Assembly: GCF_001279775.1 (NCBI RefSeq)
Contig: NZ_LGDG01000272.1
Location: forward strand, 62,001 to 126,000
Direction of reading: 5' to 3'
Source of the DNA: Streptomyces sp. MMG1533
GTDB lineage: Bacteria; Actinomycetota; Actinomycetes; Streptomycetales; Streptomycetaceae
DNA: 64,000 nt
The translations under genes were made by a program, and so were the position numbers. The notes below the pieces were generated by a model. It was not told where the DNA came from. It saw only the letters and a list, made by a program, of their open reading frames with translations, and did no database searches. Within the stretch, counting starts at the first letter, position 1. Every line of letters starts with the position of its first letter. Shown here one piece after another: positions 17,696 through 29,507 of this stretch.

Positions 17696-18700
17696 ATGAC
17701 CAACCAACCGCTCCAGGTCTTCCGAGGCACCGAGGCACCGCCGTCCCAGGCGGACCACGGCGAGGCAACTCTCGTCGTGGACGCCCGCATTGACGCCGCC
17801 GACGGCATCGTCTCCCTCGTCCTGCGCCACCCGGACAGCGATCCGCTCCCGGCCTGGGCGCCGGGTGCCCACATCGACCTGCTGCTGGACAACGGCCTCA
17901 TCCGTCAGTACTCGCTGTGCGGGAACCCCGCCGACCGAGCGGCCTGGCAGATCGCGGTACTGCGCGAACCGGACGGCCGCGGCGGTTCCTCGTACGTCCA
18001 CGACCGCCTTGCGGAGGGCTCGGCCGTACGGGTGCGCGGGCCGCGGAACAACTTCCCGCTGCGCGCGGCCGAGCACCACCTCTTCATCGCGGGAGGGGTC
18101 GGGATCACCGCGATCCTGCCGATGGTGGAGGCCGCCGATTCAGCGGGGGCCGACTGGAACCTGTTGTACGGCGGCCGCACCCGCGGCTCCATGGCGTTCC
18201 TGGACCGTCTGGCGCGCTACGGGGACCGGGTGCTGATCCGTCCGCAGGACACCTACGGCCTGCTGGACCTCGCCACCTTCATCGGCTCGCCCCGCGAGGG
18301 CACGCTGGTGCACGCCTGCGGCCCGGAGCCGCTGCTTCGGGCCGCGCAGGAGCAGTGCGCCGGCTGGCCCTCCGGCACCCTGGGCATCGAGCGGTTCGCC
18401 CCGGTCCGCCCCCCGGCCGAGACCGCCGCGGCCGACGTCTTCGACGTGGTGCTCGCCCGGTCGGGGCGCACGCTCACCGTGCCACCGGACCGATCGGTGC
18501 TCGAAGTGGTGGAGGAGGCGGGTGTCCCGGTGCTGTTCTCCTGCCGGGAAGGCACCTGTGGCACCTGTGAGACGGACGTGCTGGACGGTACGCCGGACCA
18601 CCGTGACTCACTGCTCGACGAGGACGAACGCGCCACGGGCGACACCATGCTGATCTGTGTCTCGCGTTCCTGCGGCCCCCGGCTGGTACTCGACCTGTGA
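17696..18700 (+). CDS. Phthalate-dioxygenase-reductase type flavoprotein with [2Fe-2S] domain
   Basis: A 334-aa three-domain electron-transfer protein: flavin-binding barrel (R-Q-Y-S-L-C-G near residue 75), NAD-binding domain (A-G-G-V-G-I-T-A-I), and a C-terminal plant-type [2Fe-2S] domain with Cys283, Cys288, Cys291 and Cys321. It passes electrons from NAD(P)H to an oxygenase. ATG 17696 is preferred to TTG 17687. The Rieske oxygenase at 4004-5410 lacks an adjacent reductase, so this is its candidate donor, directly or through the ferredoxin. A cytochrome P450 or another oxygenase outside the window is also possible. Confidence 0.9.
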   Translation: MTNQPLQVFRGTEAPPSQADHGEATLVVDARIDAADGIVSLVLRHPDSDPLPAWAPGAHIDLLLDNGLIRQYSLCGNPADRAAWQIAVLREPDGRGGSSYVHDRLAEGSAVRVRGPRNNFPLRAAEHHLFIAGGVGITAILPMVEAADSAGADWNLLYGGRTRGSMAFLDRLARYGDRVLIRPQDTYGLLDLATFIGSPREGTLVHACGPEPLLRAAQEQCAGWPSGTLGIERFAPVRPPAETAAADVFDVVLARSGRTLTVPPDRSVLEVVEEAGVPVLFSCREGTCGTCETDVLDGTPDHRDSLLDEDERATGDTMLICVSRSCGPRLVLDL

Positions 18701-18891
18701 CCACGGCCCCGGTCGATCGCCGGCGGCGTTCCCGAGGTTCCGTGCGGTGCCGTGCCCCTGTGACCAACCTCCGTGGTCGGACCAGAAGCAGTCACCAACA
18801 TGCCCGAAATATGACAAGGAGGGATAATTTACCCACCGCGGGTACGCGTGACCGGCGTCCCCTCACCGACCACGAAAAGGCAGATCGGACC

Positions 18892-19278
18892 ATGTCGAAG
18901 AAACCACGTTCGTCCGAGCCACCGCACGGAAAGGGCCCCAGCCGTCACCAGGGCACCGGACAGCACGGCTGGTCGCCCGATGTGGACGAGACCCGCCAGC
19001 AGGACAACCCGAGCGCCCGCCGCTCCTTCCGTGCCGCTGAGCAGGCCGGTGAAAGAGGCCGGGGCCGGACGAAGTCCCCCGAGGAGACGAAGTCCGTGCC
19101 GGGCGACACGGTCGAGAGTCGCAGTGCAAGCGGCGAGGAGTACGGCGACGCGGACGAGAAGGGCAGACGCGACACCGGACGCAAGGGACGCTCCCAGCGC
19201 CCCAGCGGCACCAAGGACGCTTCTGCCACGACCGGCGTGGACCCCCAGGACCCGCCGTCCGGGCGCCGGAGGGGTTAG
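18892..19278 (+). CDS. Hydrophilic, probably disordered hypothetical protein
   Basis: A 128-aa protein made almost wholly of charged and small residues (Arg, Lys, Glu, Asp, Ser, Gly, Pro), with no hydrophobic core, signal or motif. It should be largely disordered. ATG 18892 has AAAGG about eleven bases upstream; codon bias looks like that of real genes of this genome. A GATAAT-like box at about 18821-18826 could be a -10 element. The Cys-free, basic C-terminus could bind nucleic acid or membrane, but I do not recognise a family. Confidence 0.6.
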   Translation: MSKKPRSSEPPHGKGPSRHQGTGQHGWSPDVDETRQQDNPSARRSFRAAEQAGERGRGRTKSPEETKSVPGDTVESRSASGEEYGDADEKGRRDTGRKGRSQRPSGTKDASATTGVDPQDPPSGRRRG

Positions 19279-19331
19279 GGCCTGTCCGATCGCCGCCCGG
19301 GCGGCCGGCTCCTCGACGAGCGACGCCCCTG

Positions 19332-20406
19332 TCAGCAGATCCGCGGCAGTTGCTCCCCGATCGGCAGATCGACCACCCGCGTTCCCCCCAGGCCGGTCCG
19401 GGCCACGACCATCCCGGGATACGCCTCGACGGCCTCACCGATGATCACGGAGTCCGCGCCCAGAGGGTGGGCCCGCATCGCCTCGAGGACGGCGTCGGCG
19501 TACTCGCGCGGGACGAAGGCCACCAGCTTGCCCTCGTTGGCGATGTACATGGGGTCCAGCCCGAGAATGGCGCAGGCGTTGGCCACGGTCTCCGGGACCG
19601 GGATGTCGCGTTCCCGGAGGACGACCCCTGCGCCGGAGGCGGCCGCGATCTCGTTGAGCGCGGCCGCCAGGCCGCCCCTGGTGGGATCGCGCAGCACGTG
19701 CAGATCCGGGGTGACGGCGAGCATGGCCTCGACCAGGCCACCGAGCGCCGCGCAGTCGCTCGCGATCTCCACCCCGAACTCCAGGCCCTCACGCACGCTC
19801 ATGATCGCCACCCCGTGGACACCGATGGCGCCGCTGACGATCACCACGTCGCCGGGGACGACCCGCTGCGGACGCAGATCGACGCCCGCCGGGACGAGAC
19901 CGATGCCCGCCGTGTTGATGAAGATCCCGTCGCCGTGGCCGGCCTCCACCACCTTGGTGTCGCCGGTGGCCACCTCCACACCGGCGGTGCGCGCGGCCGC
20001 ACCCAGCGCCTGGGACACCCGCGTGACCACGTCCAGTTCGACGCCCTCCTCCAGGATGAATCCGCAGGAGAGGTAGGCGGCGCGGGCGCCGCTCATGGCG
20101 AGGTCGTTGACGGTGCCGTTGACCGCCAGGTCACCGATGCTGCCGCCGGGGAAGAACAGCGGCCGCACCACGTAGGAGTCGGTGGAGAACGCCAGCCGGG
20201 CACCGCCCAGGGAGAGGACGGCGGCATCACCCATCTGGGCGAGCACCTCGCCCCCGAAGGCGGGCGCGAAGATCTGCTGGACCAGCTCGGCGGAGAGGAC
20301 TCCACCGCCGCCGTGGCCCATGACGACACGCGGCCGGTCGCGCAGGGGCGCCGGACACGCCCACGCCTCGATGTCCAGGGCGGCGGGGACGGGAAGACCG
20401 GTGGTG

Positions 20407-20414
<8 letters not shown>
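19332..20414 (-). CDS. hypE: Hydrogenase maturation protein HypE
   Basis: A 360-aa carbamoyl-dehydratase that turns the carbamoyl group supplied by HypF into a cyano ligand on its own C-terminal Cys. The C-terminus is P-R-I-C, the HypE hallmark. N-terminal G-H-G-G-G-G and V-N-G-T-V-N-D-L-A fit the PurM-like ATP-binding fold. The frame is open to 20480; I choose TTG 20414, which has GGGAGG nine bases upstream and overlaps the hypD stop by eight bases. It is the last gene of the leftward hydrogenase cluster and faces the disordered-protein gene. Confidence 0.96.
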
Positions 20415-21533
<1,119 letters not shown>

Positions 21534-21534
<1 letters not shown>

Positions 21535-21836
21535 TACTTGCGCACCTCTTCCACCGGGTCCACGCCCGCCTCCGCCTCCGCCATCTCCCAGGCGTCACCG
21601 AACTCCTCCTGCAACAGGCCGAGTTCGGCGAAGAGTTCGAGCGTCTGCCGCGCCGACTCCTCGTCCAGCCGTTGCAGGGCGAACCCGACGTGGACGATGG
21701 CGTACTCACCGACCTGGAGGTCGGGCAGGTACTCCAGGCACACCTCCTTGACCACGCCGCCGAAGTCGACGTTGGCCATCCGGGTGCCGTCCCGTTCCTC
21801 GATGTCCAGCACTCTGCCGGGTACCGCCAGGCACAT
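21534..21836 (-). CDS. hypC: Hydrogenase maturation chaperone HypC
   Basis: A 100-aa chaperone that carries the iron-ligand unit from HypD to the large subunit. The N-terminus M-C-L-A-V-P-G-R-V is diagnostic; Cys2 is essential in known HypC proteins. The segment [12 protein letters not shown] is also conserved. It is about 15-20 residues longer at the C-terminus than the usual 75-90, ending in an acidic tail. Confidence 0.97.
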
Positions 21837-21867
21837 GAGCCTCTCCTCGCTGTGGGTCGCGCGTTGC

Positions 21868-24254
<2,387 letters not shown>

Positions 24255-24258
<4 letters not shown>

Positions 24259-25010
24259 GAGTGGGTGTGGGCCATCGTGCCGGCGGCCTCCGGGTGCGCG
24301 TGGGTGTGACCGTGGTGGCGGGGCAGCCGTGCCATGACCGGCGAGTGGACCGGTGCGCCGTCCGCGGCCGCCAACGCCCTGTCGAGCAGCGCGCCGACGC
24401 CCTGCCCCCGGCGTGCCGAGGTCGAGATCACCTCGACTCCCGGGTTGACCTGCTCCACATTCACGCGGAACGCGGCCTCGTCGAACTCGACGGCCTGAGC
24501 GATGTCGGTCTTGGTGACCACGACCAGGTGGGCGAGGCCGAAGGCGGTGGGGTACTTGAGCGGCTTGTCCTCGCCCTCCGTCACGGAGGCGAGGGTGACC
24601 CTCAGCGTCTCCCCCAGGTCGTAGGAGGCGGGGCAGACCAGGTTGCCGACGTTCTCCACGAACAGCAGCCGGGTGTCGTCGGGCAGCCACCCGTCCAGGT
24701 GCCCGGCGAGCATGCCCGCCTCTAGATGGCACAGTCCGTCGGTGAGCACCTGCTTGACCGGCACGCCCGAACGCGCCAGGCGCGCCGCGTCGTTCTCGGT
24801 GGCGAGATCGGCACTGAGCGCCGCGACGGGAACGGACCGCTCCCGTGCCCGCAGGAGTTCGCGCTCCAGCAGCGCGGTCTTGCCGCTTCCCGGACTGGAC
24901 AGCAGGTTGACGACCGCGGTCCCCCGAGCCGCGAGGTGCGCGCGCAGTTCGTGGGCGCCGGCGTCGTTCTTCGCGAGTACGGCCTGCCGCAGGTCGACGA
25001 CACGACACAT
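24255..25010 (-). CDS. hypB: Nickel-insertion GTPase HypB
   Basis: A 251-aa SIMIBI-class GTPase that delivers nickel to the large subunit with HypA. The P-loop is S-S-P-G-S-G-K-T (38-45). The dimer-interface metal site is L-C-H at Cys94-His95, with Cys126 in L-V-C-P-A. T-K-T-D (around 166-169) gives guanine specificity. The C-terminal tail is His-rich (H-H-G-H-T-H-A-H, then H-T-H-S), an unusual place, since His-rich tracts for nickel storage are mostly N-terminal. The N-terminal C-x-x-C-G-C nickel motif is absent; only Cys2 remains. Confidence 0.97.
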
Positions 25011-25013
25011 GGT

Positions 25014-25412
25014 TCAGCACTCCTCGGAGATCGGTTCGCGGGTGGGAACGTGCGGTGGGCCGCCGTCCTCCCAGTGCACGTCGACGATCTGCAGTTCCCG
25101 GCCCGCGAGCAGGTCGGTACGCGTCCCGCCGCACTCGGGGCAGGTCAGCCGGGGTGGCATGCCGACGGCCCATTCGTGTGCGCAGGGTGTGCAGCGGGCC
25201 CGCCCCGGCACCGCTTCGGTGACCAGTTCGGCGCCTTCCAGCAGGGTTCCGGCGCAGGCCAGTTCGAAGGAGAAGGCGAGCGCATCGGGTACCACACCGG
25301 CCAGTTCGCCCACCTGGAGCCGCACCGATCGCACCGCCGTGACGCCTCCGGCCCGGGTGGCGGCCTCTGCCACCTGGTCGACGACGGCCAGCGCGACGGA
25401 CATCTCGTGCAT
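25014..25412 (-). CDS. hypA: Hydrogenase nickel metallochaperone HypA
   Basis: A 132-aa nickel carrier. The N-terminus M-H-E-M-S has the nickel-binding His2. The zinc loop is held by Cys74, Cys77, Cys91 and Cys94 (C-x2-C and C-x2-C). The frame is open to 25559; ATG 25412 is chosen for the family N-terminus and a GGAG five bases upstream. It precedes hypB by three bases. The 143-base gap to the small peptide gene upstream is the largest in this run of genes, so an internal promoter is possible. Confidence 0.97.
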   Translation of the reverse strand: MHEMSVALAVVDQVAEAATRAGGVTAVRSVRLQVGELAGVVPDALAFSFELACAGTLLEGAELVTEAVPGRARCTPCAHEWAVGMPPRLTCPECGGTRTDLLAGRELQIVDVHWEDGGPPHVPTREPISEEC

Positions 25413-25555
25413 CGGTCTCCGTCCTTCCGCAGTCTGGCTCCCGCCGGCCTTCATTAGAGGCGCGCACACCCGGGTCGCACGGCCCGGCACGCCGTCACCG
25501 GTCGGCAGGTACGCCGTTCGACGCAACCGCACGGCACACCGGTGGCGACCGCGGT

Positions 25556-25660
25556 TCACATCCGTCGGATCCGCAGGTAGCGCCTGAGGTCGGGAAGCAC
25601 CTCGGCAACCAGGGCGACCATGGCGGCGAGGGCCGCTCCGCCGATGACGATCTTCTTCAT
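25556..25660 (-). CDS. 34-residue membrane peptide in the hydrogenase cluster
   Basis: A 34-aa product starting at ATG 25660, with AGGAG seven bases upstream, eleven bases after the endopeptidase stop. It reads M-K-K then an uninterrupted hydrophobic stretch of about 20 residues (V-I-G-G-A-A-L-A-A-M-V-A-L-V) and a basic tail (R-R-Y-L-R-I-R-R-M): a single-span membrane peptide, probably with its basic tail in the cytoplasm. From memory it resembles a small DUF6893-like family seen beside actinobacterial hydrogenases; that name is not verified. The hydrogenase lacks a membrane anchor, so this peptide could tether it or a partner. That role is inference. Confidence 0.72.
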   Translation of the reverse strand: MKKIVIGGAALAAMVALVAEVLPDLRRYLRIRRM

Positions 25661-25671
25661 CCCGTCTCTCC

Positions 25672-26223
25672 TCATGTCGAGATCCCGTCGGCCGTGGCCC
25701 GCGGCGCGGACTCTCCCGGCTCCCCGTTGTTCAGCAGCTCTTCGATCAGCCGGACGGCCTCCGGTACGGCGTCTGACACCGGCGCGCTGAGCCCGATGCC
25801 CTCGTCCACCGAGGCCGGCTCGCATCCCACGACCAGGACGCGGCGTGGTGGCTCTGCGCCGGTACCGGCGCAGAGGGTGCCCAGCAGCGCCAGGACGGCG
25901 TCGGGGGTCATCCGGTGGCCGTCCAGCGCGGGGGCGCCGGGCGAAAGGCTCCCGCCGCCGATGTCGTGTTCGATCACGTACAGCGTGCCGGGGGCTTCGC
26001 CGCGTGCCGTGGCGTCCACCAGGACGAGGGTGTCGTAGCCGTCCAGGAGCTGGTAGGCGAGGTGCATCCCGCGCACCCCGATGTCCACGACCTCGACGTG
26101 TCCGGGCAGGTCGCGCTCGGCGAGCCGGCGCGCGGTCTCCACGCCGAAGCCGTCGTCTGCGAGGAAGATGTTGCCGATACCGGCGACGAGGGTCCTTGGG
26201 CGTGACTGCGGGGAGGGGTTCAT
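25672..26223 (-). CDS. Hydrogenase maturation endopeptidase (HupD/HyaD family)
   Basis: A 183-aa nickel-dependent endopeptidase that trims the C-terminus of the large subunit after nickel insertion. The N-terminus has G-I-G-N at residues 15-18 and A-D-D-G-F-G; V-D-I-G-V-R-G and L-V-L-V-D-A-T follow. It starts at ATG 26223, overlapping the upstream stop by four bases. The large subunit in this operon carries a 23-residue extension after the ligand motif, the expected target. The C-terminus is about 15 residues longer than usual. Confidence 0.93.
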   Translation of the reverse strand: MNPSPQSRPRTLVAGIGNIFLADDGFGVETARRLAERDLPGHVEVVDIGVRGMHLAYQLLDGYDTLVLVDATARGEAPGTLYVIEHDIGGGSLSPGAPALDGHRMTPDAVLALLGTLCAGTGAEPPRRVLVVGCEPASVDEGIGLSAPVSDAVPEAVRLIEELLNNGEPGESAPRATADGIST

Positions 26224-27650
26224 ACGTCGTCCTCCAGCGGTGTGACCTCGTCGGGCTGGAAGTACAGGAACCGTCCCTGCTCTCGGCGGATGTCGACTCC
26301 CGGGTCACCTTCGACCGTGACCGCCAGGTGTACCCCGCCGTCGACGTCGTGCAGCACCGCCTCGACCTTCGCGGTGCGGCCCCGCAGGAAGATGTCCTGT
26401 GCGTCGGTGCGCCGCAGGCCGGGGCGCAACTCGACGCGGCTGCCCTTGCCCACCGACCGGCCGTCCACGACCACCCGGTCCTGCGCCGGGTCGAAGCCCG
26501 CGTCGCTCGCGGGGTCCCACCATGGGGTGTCCGGCCGCTGTACCCCGTACTCGTCGGGGAAGCCGCCGTCCGGGGCGGCGGGACCCGGGCCGGTCACCTC
26601 GCGCAGGCTCCGCACCGCCCCGTGCAGACGCTCCAGGACCTCGGGCGGCATCGAGTCCGCCAGCTCGATCACGGCGGCCGCCCGTTCGTCGGTGCCCCGG
26701 GCCTCGCGTTTCTCCTCGTCGGTGAGGGCCGCGGTGCGCAGCGCGAGGATCTCGTCGATCTCGGTGGCGTCGTAGAGCGCGCCGGGGCTCTCCGGCGCGA
26801 TGGCCGGATGGTCCTCCAGGATGATCGGCGAGGACAGTACGAGGTCGGCGCGACCGGGTTCGCCGGCGAGCACGGGCCAGGTGTGCAGGTTGCGGCAGGC
26901 GGCGACCGCGCCCTTCGCCCACTCGGGGGGATCGGTCATCGACAGGAACGATCCGGCGCTCAGGGCCATGAGGAGGTGGGTGGCCACCAGGGAGTGCGGC
27001 AGCGCCGCGTCCCGGTCGGCGCCGCGGCCCTCGGGCGGTGTCCAGTCGCCGGTGTTCTCGACGACGGCGGTCAGCCGCAAGGCCCGGTAGGGGCCGTCGA
27101 GTTCGCGGGCGGACAGCCGGACCGTCCCGCTGATCTCCTCGCACCGCCGGACCAGTCGGCCGACGGTTCGGCCGGCCGCGTCCAGGACCGGTTCGGTGTC
27201 CTCGCGGGCGGGGCGCCGGAAGGGATGGGTGACGCCGTCGCCGAGGAGTTCGTCCACCGACGCGACCACCTCGACACGCTCCTCGCTCCCCTCGTCCCAG
27301 GGCACCAGCACCCGGTCGTCGAGGCGGAGTTCGGGCACCGTGTCGAAGCCGCCGTCCGGGCGAGCCCGCTGCACCGTGCGCCGTCGGGCGTGCAGGAAGC
27401 GCACCTCGACCGAGAGGGTCGCGCCCGCCTTCGGTTCCATCAGGCATTCGGTGTGCTGGAAGTCGTGCTCTTCGCACTCGGCGCCCCAGCCGGGCGGTAC
27501 GAGCACCCCGAACTGCCAGCGCAGCCGGTTCTTGGCGGCGGAGGCGCGGTACGGGTAGAGCACATAGCCCTCGAACAGGACGGCGTCGGCCACCTGCCGG
27601 GCGAGGGCGAACCGCTCCTCGGTCTCGGGGGCGAACGCGGTCACGGTCAC
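26220..27650 (-). CDS. Hydrogenase cluster protein of unknown function, 476 aa
   Basis: A 476-aa soluble protein with no signal peptide, no membrane segment and no metal motif. GTG 27650 overlaps the upstream stop by four bases; an open frame continuing to 28790 is a shadow. It begins with F-A-P-E-T-E-E-R-F and has a compact middle with D-R-V-L-V-P-W-D-E-G and F-L-S-M-T-D-P-P. The C-terminal part has an R-G-R-T-A-K-V-E-A-V strand and an acidic end. I do not recognise it outside group 1h-type hydrogenase clusters. Its obligate coupling to the maturation protease suggests an assembly role, which is inference. Confidence 0.85.
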   Translation of the reverse strand: MTVTAFAPETEERFALARQVADAVLFEGYVLYPYRASAAKNRLRWQFGVLVPPGWGAECEEHDFQHTECLMEPKAGATLSVEVRFLHARRRTVQRARPDGGFDTVPELRLDDRVLVPWDEGSEERVEVVASVDELLGDGVTHPFRRPAREDTEPVLDAAGRTVGRLVRRCEEISGTVRLSARELDGPYRALRLTAVVENTGDWTPPEGRGADRDAALPHSLVATHLLMALSAGSFLSMTDPPEWAKGAVAACRNLHTWPVLAGEPGRADLVLSSPIILEDHPAIAPESPGALYDATEIDEILALRTAALTDEEKREARGTDERAAAVIELADSMPPEVLERLHGAVRSLREVTGPGPAAPDGGFPDEYGVQRPDTPWWDPASDAGFDPAQDRVVVDGRSVGKGSRVELRPGLRRTDAQDIFLRGRTAKVEAVLHDVDGGVHLAVTVEGDPGVDIRREQGRFLYFQPDEVTPLEDDV

Positions 27651-28339
27651 GGATCGGTCCTTCCGGTGGTGCCGGTGAGCGCGCGGAACGGGTCGCCGGC
27701 GGGCGGGTCGGCGGCGTCGCTGTCGTCGAGCAGGGCCTTGAGGGTCGCCTCCCACGAGGGCAGGGCGTGCCGGGAGCGGTAGGCGAGGAGGGCGTCCATG
27801 GTGTCGCGGGGCAGCCGGATCCAGCCGCACCCGGGGAAGTGCTGCTCGACCATCTCCCGCCAGGTGGCGACCGGCATCCGGAAGACCGCCTCCCGGTCCC
27901 ACGGGACCGGCTCGACCTGGAAACCGCCGGCTCCGGTGAACGCCGTACCGGAGAAGAGCATCAGCAGCGGAACCTCGCCGCCGGTGAGGGCGGTGAGGTA
28001 CCGGGTCGCGGCGACGTCCATGTCGTAGGTGCAGGGCACGACGAGGTCGGTTTCGATCTCTCCGGTGAAACTCGGGACCATGACCGAGACCTGGGCGAAC
28101 TGCACCGGCTGGAGCGTGCTGCCCCAGCGTGAGCGCTCGCCGAAGAGGTCCGCCAGCCCTCCGACCTCGGCGGACTCGTAGGCCCTGCGGGCGGGTTCGA
28201 TGCGGATCTGACATCGCAGCGCCAGGGCGTGCACGCGTGCGTTGTCGGCGGCGGTGACGCGCAGCCGGAAGACGAGGGTCGGTCCGGCGGCGTACCGGTC
28301 GGCGCGGACGCCGGTGCAGGCGAAGGAGAACTCCGTCAC
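27647..28339 (-). CDS. Hydrogenase cluster protein (DUF6084-like), 230 aa
   Basis: A 230-aa protein from GTG 28339, overlapping both neighbours by four bases. It starts E-F-S-F-A-C-T-G-V and is rich in beta-strand-like segments (V-F-R-L-R-V-T-A, C-Q-I-R-I-E-P-A). Trp and Pro cluster in the C-terminal half (P-V-P-W-D-R-E-A, G-C-G-W-I-R-L-P). I associate it from memory with DUF6084, found in actinobacterial hydrogenase operons; function is not known. The beta-rich pattern could mean a binding module rather than an enzyme. Confidence 0.82.
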   Translation of the reverse strand: MTEFSFACTGVRADRYAAGPTLVFRLRVTAADNARVHALALRCQIRIEPARRAYESAEVGGLADLFGERSRWGSTLQPVQFAQVSVMVPSFTGEIETDLVVPCTYDMDVAATRYLTALTGGEVPLLMLFSGTAFTGAGGFQVEPVPWDREAVFRMPVATWREMVEQHFPGCGWIRLPRDTMDALLAYRSRHALPSWEATLKALLDDSDAADPPAGDPFRALTGTTGRTDP

Positions 28340-28977
28340 GGTCGCACCGCCTCGCCCACGGGTCGGGCGCGTCGCGAGACGTCCTCGAAGAACGCGTCCA
28401 GAGCGGCGCGGGCCTCGGCCCCGCCGTCGAAGCCCTGCCACAACAGGCGCATGCGGCCGACGAGTTCGTAGCAGATGTCGATCGGTACGAGGTGGTACTC
28501 GCAGCGGCCGTCGATGCGGCGCAGGAGCAGCGCCTCCACGTCGGGCTCGAGGAGTTCGGCGAGGCGGCTGCCGCCGAGGACTGACGTCCACGTGGCCGGT
28601 TCGAGTTCGCTCTCGGTGGCTCCGGCCGGGCTCGGGTAGAGGGCGACCAGCCGGTCGAGCGCCGCGTTGCGGAAGAGGAAGGCGACGCCGACCGGGATCT
28701 GCAACGCCTCCCAAGCGCTCTCGTCGAGGCGGTGTCCGGGGTCGGTGAGATAGCGGCCCGGGACCGTGCGGAAGCGGCCCGCGGCGGCACCCGGCTGCTC
28801 CATCAGCAGCGCGCAGGGAGCGCAGGCGCAGACGAGGGCGCGTTTCTCCGTGTCGACGAGATGGCGGTGGTCCGCCTCCACCGGCACGGCGCACAGCTCG
28901 CACCGTTCGGGCTGCGGAGGTCTCTCGGTGAGGAACCTCCGCAGGCCGGGCGTGCGCGTCGCCGGGGACGCCGTCAT
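28336..28977 (-). CDS. Hydrogenase cluster protein with Cys pairs (DUF5947-like), 213 aa
   Basis: A 213-aa protein from ATG 28977, which overlaps the NifU-like stop by four bases. The N-terminal third holds C-E-L-C (about residues 26-29), then H-R-H-L and C-A-C-A-P-C (about 50-55), which look like a metal site (zinc or iron-sulfur). The rest has no motif that I know. I recall this family as DUF5947, linked to group 1h-type hydrogenases. A metal-bearing assembly or electron-transfer partner is plausible but unproven. Confidence 0.83.
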   Translation of the reverse strand: MTASPATRTPGLRRFLTERPPQPERCELCAVPVEADHRHLVDTEKRALVCACAPCALLMEQPGAAAGRFRTVPGRYLTDPGHRLDESAWEALQIPVGVAFLFRNAALDRLVALYPSPAGATESELEPATWTSVLGGSRLAELLEPDVEALLLRRIDGRCEYHLVPIDICYELVGRMRLLWQGFDGGAEARAALDAFFEDVSRRARPVGEAVRP

Positions 28978-29507
28978 CGGGCCCCCGTCGGTGCCGTGCC
29001 GATCTGAAGGAGCGTGGGCCCCGCGGGTGCCGTCCGTACGTCGACGGCCTTGACCTCCGGTGCGAAGCAGGCGAGCGCCGCCTCCGCGGCCTCCCGGGCG
29101 CCCGTGCCGGAGCCGCAACCGCAGCCGCCGGCCTCCCGGGCCCGCAGCGTCAGGGTGCCGCTCTCCTCGTCGAACTCCACGACGTCCAGGGCGTGTTCCT
29201 GGACGCTGTCGAGGGCCCGGGCGATGCGGGTGTCGCGGTCCTCGGGGTGCAGGTCGTGCAGGACGAGCAGGCTCGCGACCAGTTCGTCACCGAGCAGTCC
29301 CGCGGGCGGTTCGCCGGGAGCGGAGGACAGCAGGTGGAGAATGCGGGCGAGGCCGGCACCGTAGAAGTCCATGAGGGACCGGACGAGTTCCTCCGCCGCC
29401 GCGGCGGCGGCCGCATCGCCGCTCGCGGTCAGTCGCTCCAGCACCTCCTCGACACGGCGTCCGGTCTGCTCCGCGTTCACCGGCACGGCAGCCGTCGCCG
29501 CGCTCAT
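28974..29507 (-). CDS. NifU-like C-terminal domain protein
   Basis: A 177-aa protein from ATG 29507, overlapping the large-subunit stop by four bases. The N-terminal half is helical (V-E-E-V-L-E-R-L and A-A-E-E-L-V-R-S-L). The second half resembles a NifU C-terminal domain, with T-L-T-L-R-A-R-E and G-C-G-C-G-S-G-T in place of the classic C-x2-C site. That Cys pair (C-G-C) could bind an iron-sulfur cluster or metal. NifU-type domains donate iron-sulfur clusters, and the small subunit needs three. This gene in a hydrogenase operon is typical of group 1h. Confidence 0.85.
   Translation of the reverse strand: MSAATAAVPVNAEQTGRRVEEVLERLTASGDAAAAAAAEELVRSLMDFYGAGLARILHLLSSAPGEPPAGLLGDELVASLLVLHDLHPEDRDTRIARALDSVQEHALDVVEFDEESGTLTLRAREAGGCGCGSGTGAREAAEAALACFAPEVKAVDVRTAPAGPTLLQIGTAPTGAR

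Noticed and set aside
25556..26308. 250-codon reading of the endopeptidase mirror frame
   Set aside because: It contains the 34-aa peptide only as its last part. The front part is a shadow of the endopeptidase gene; the good ribosome-binding site is at the short ORF.
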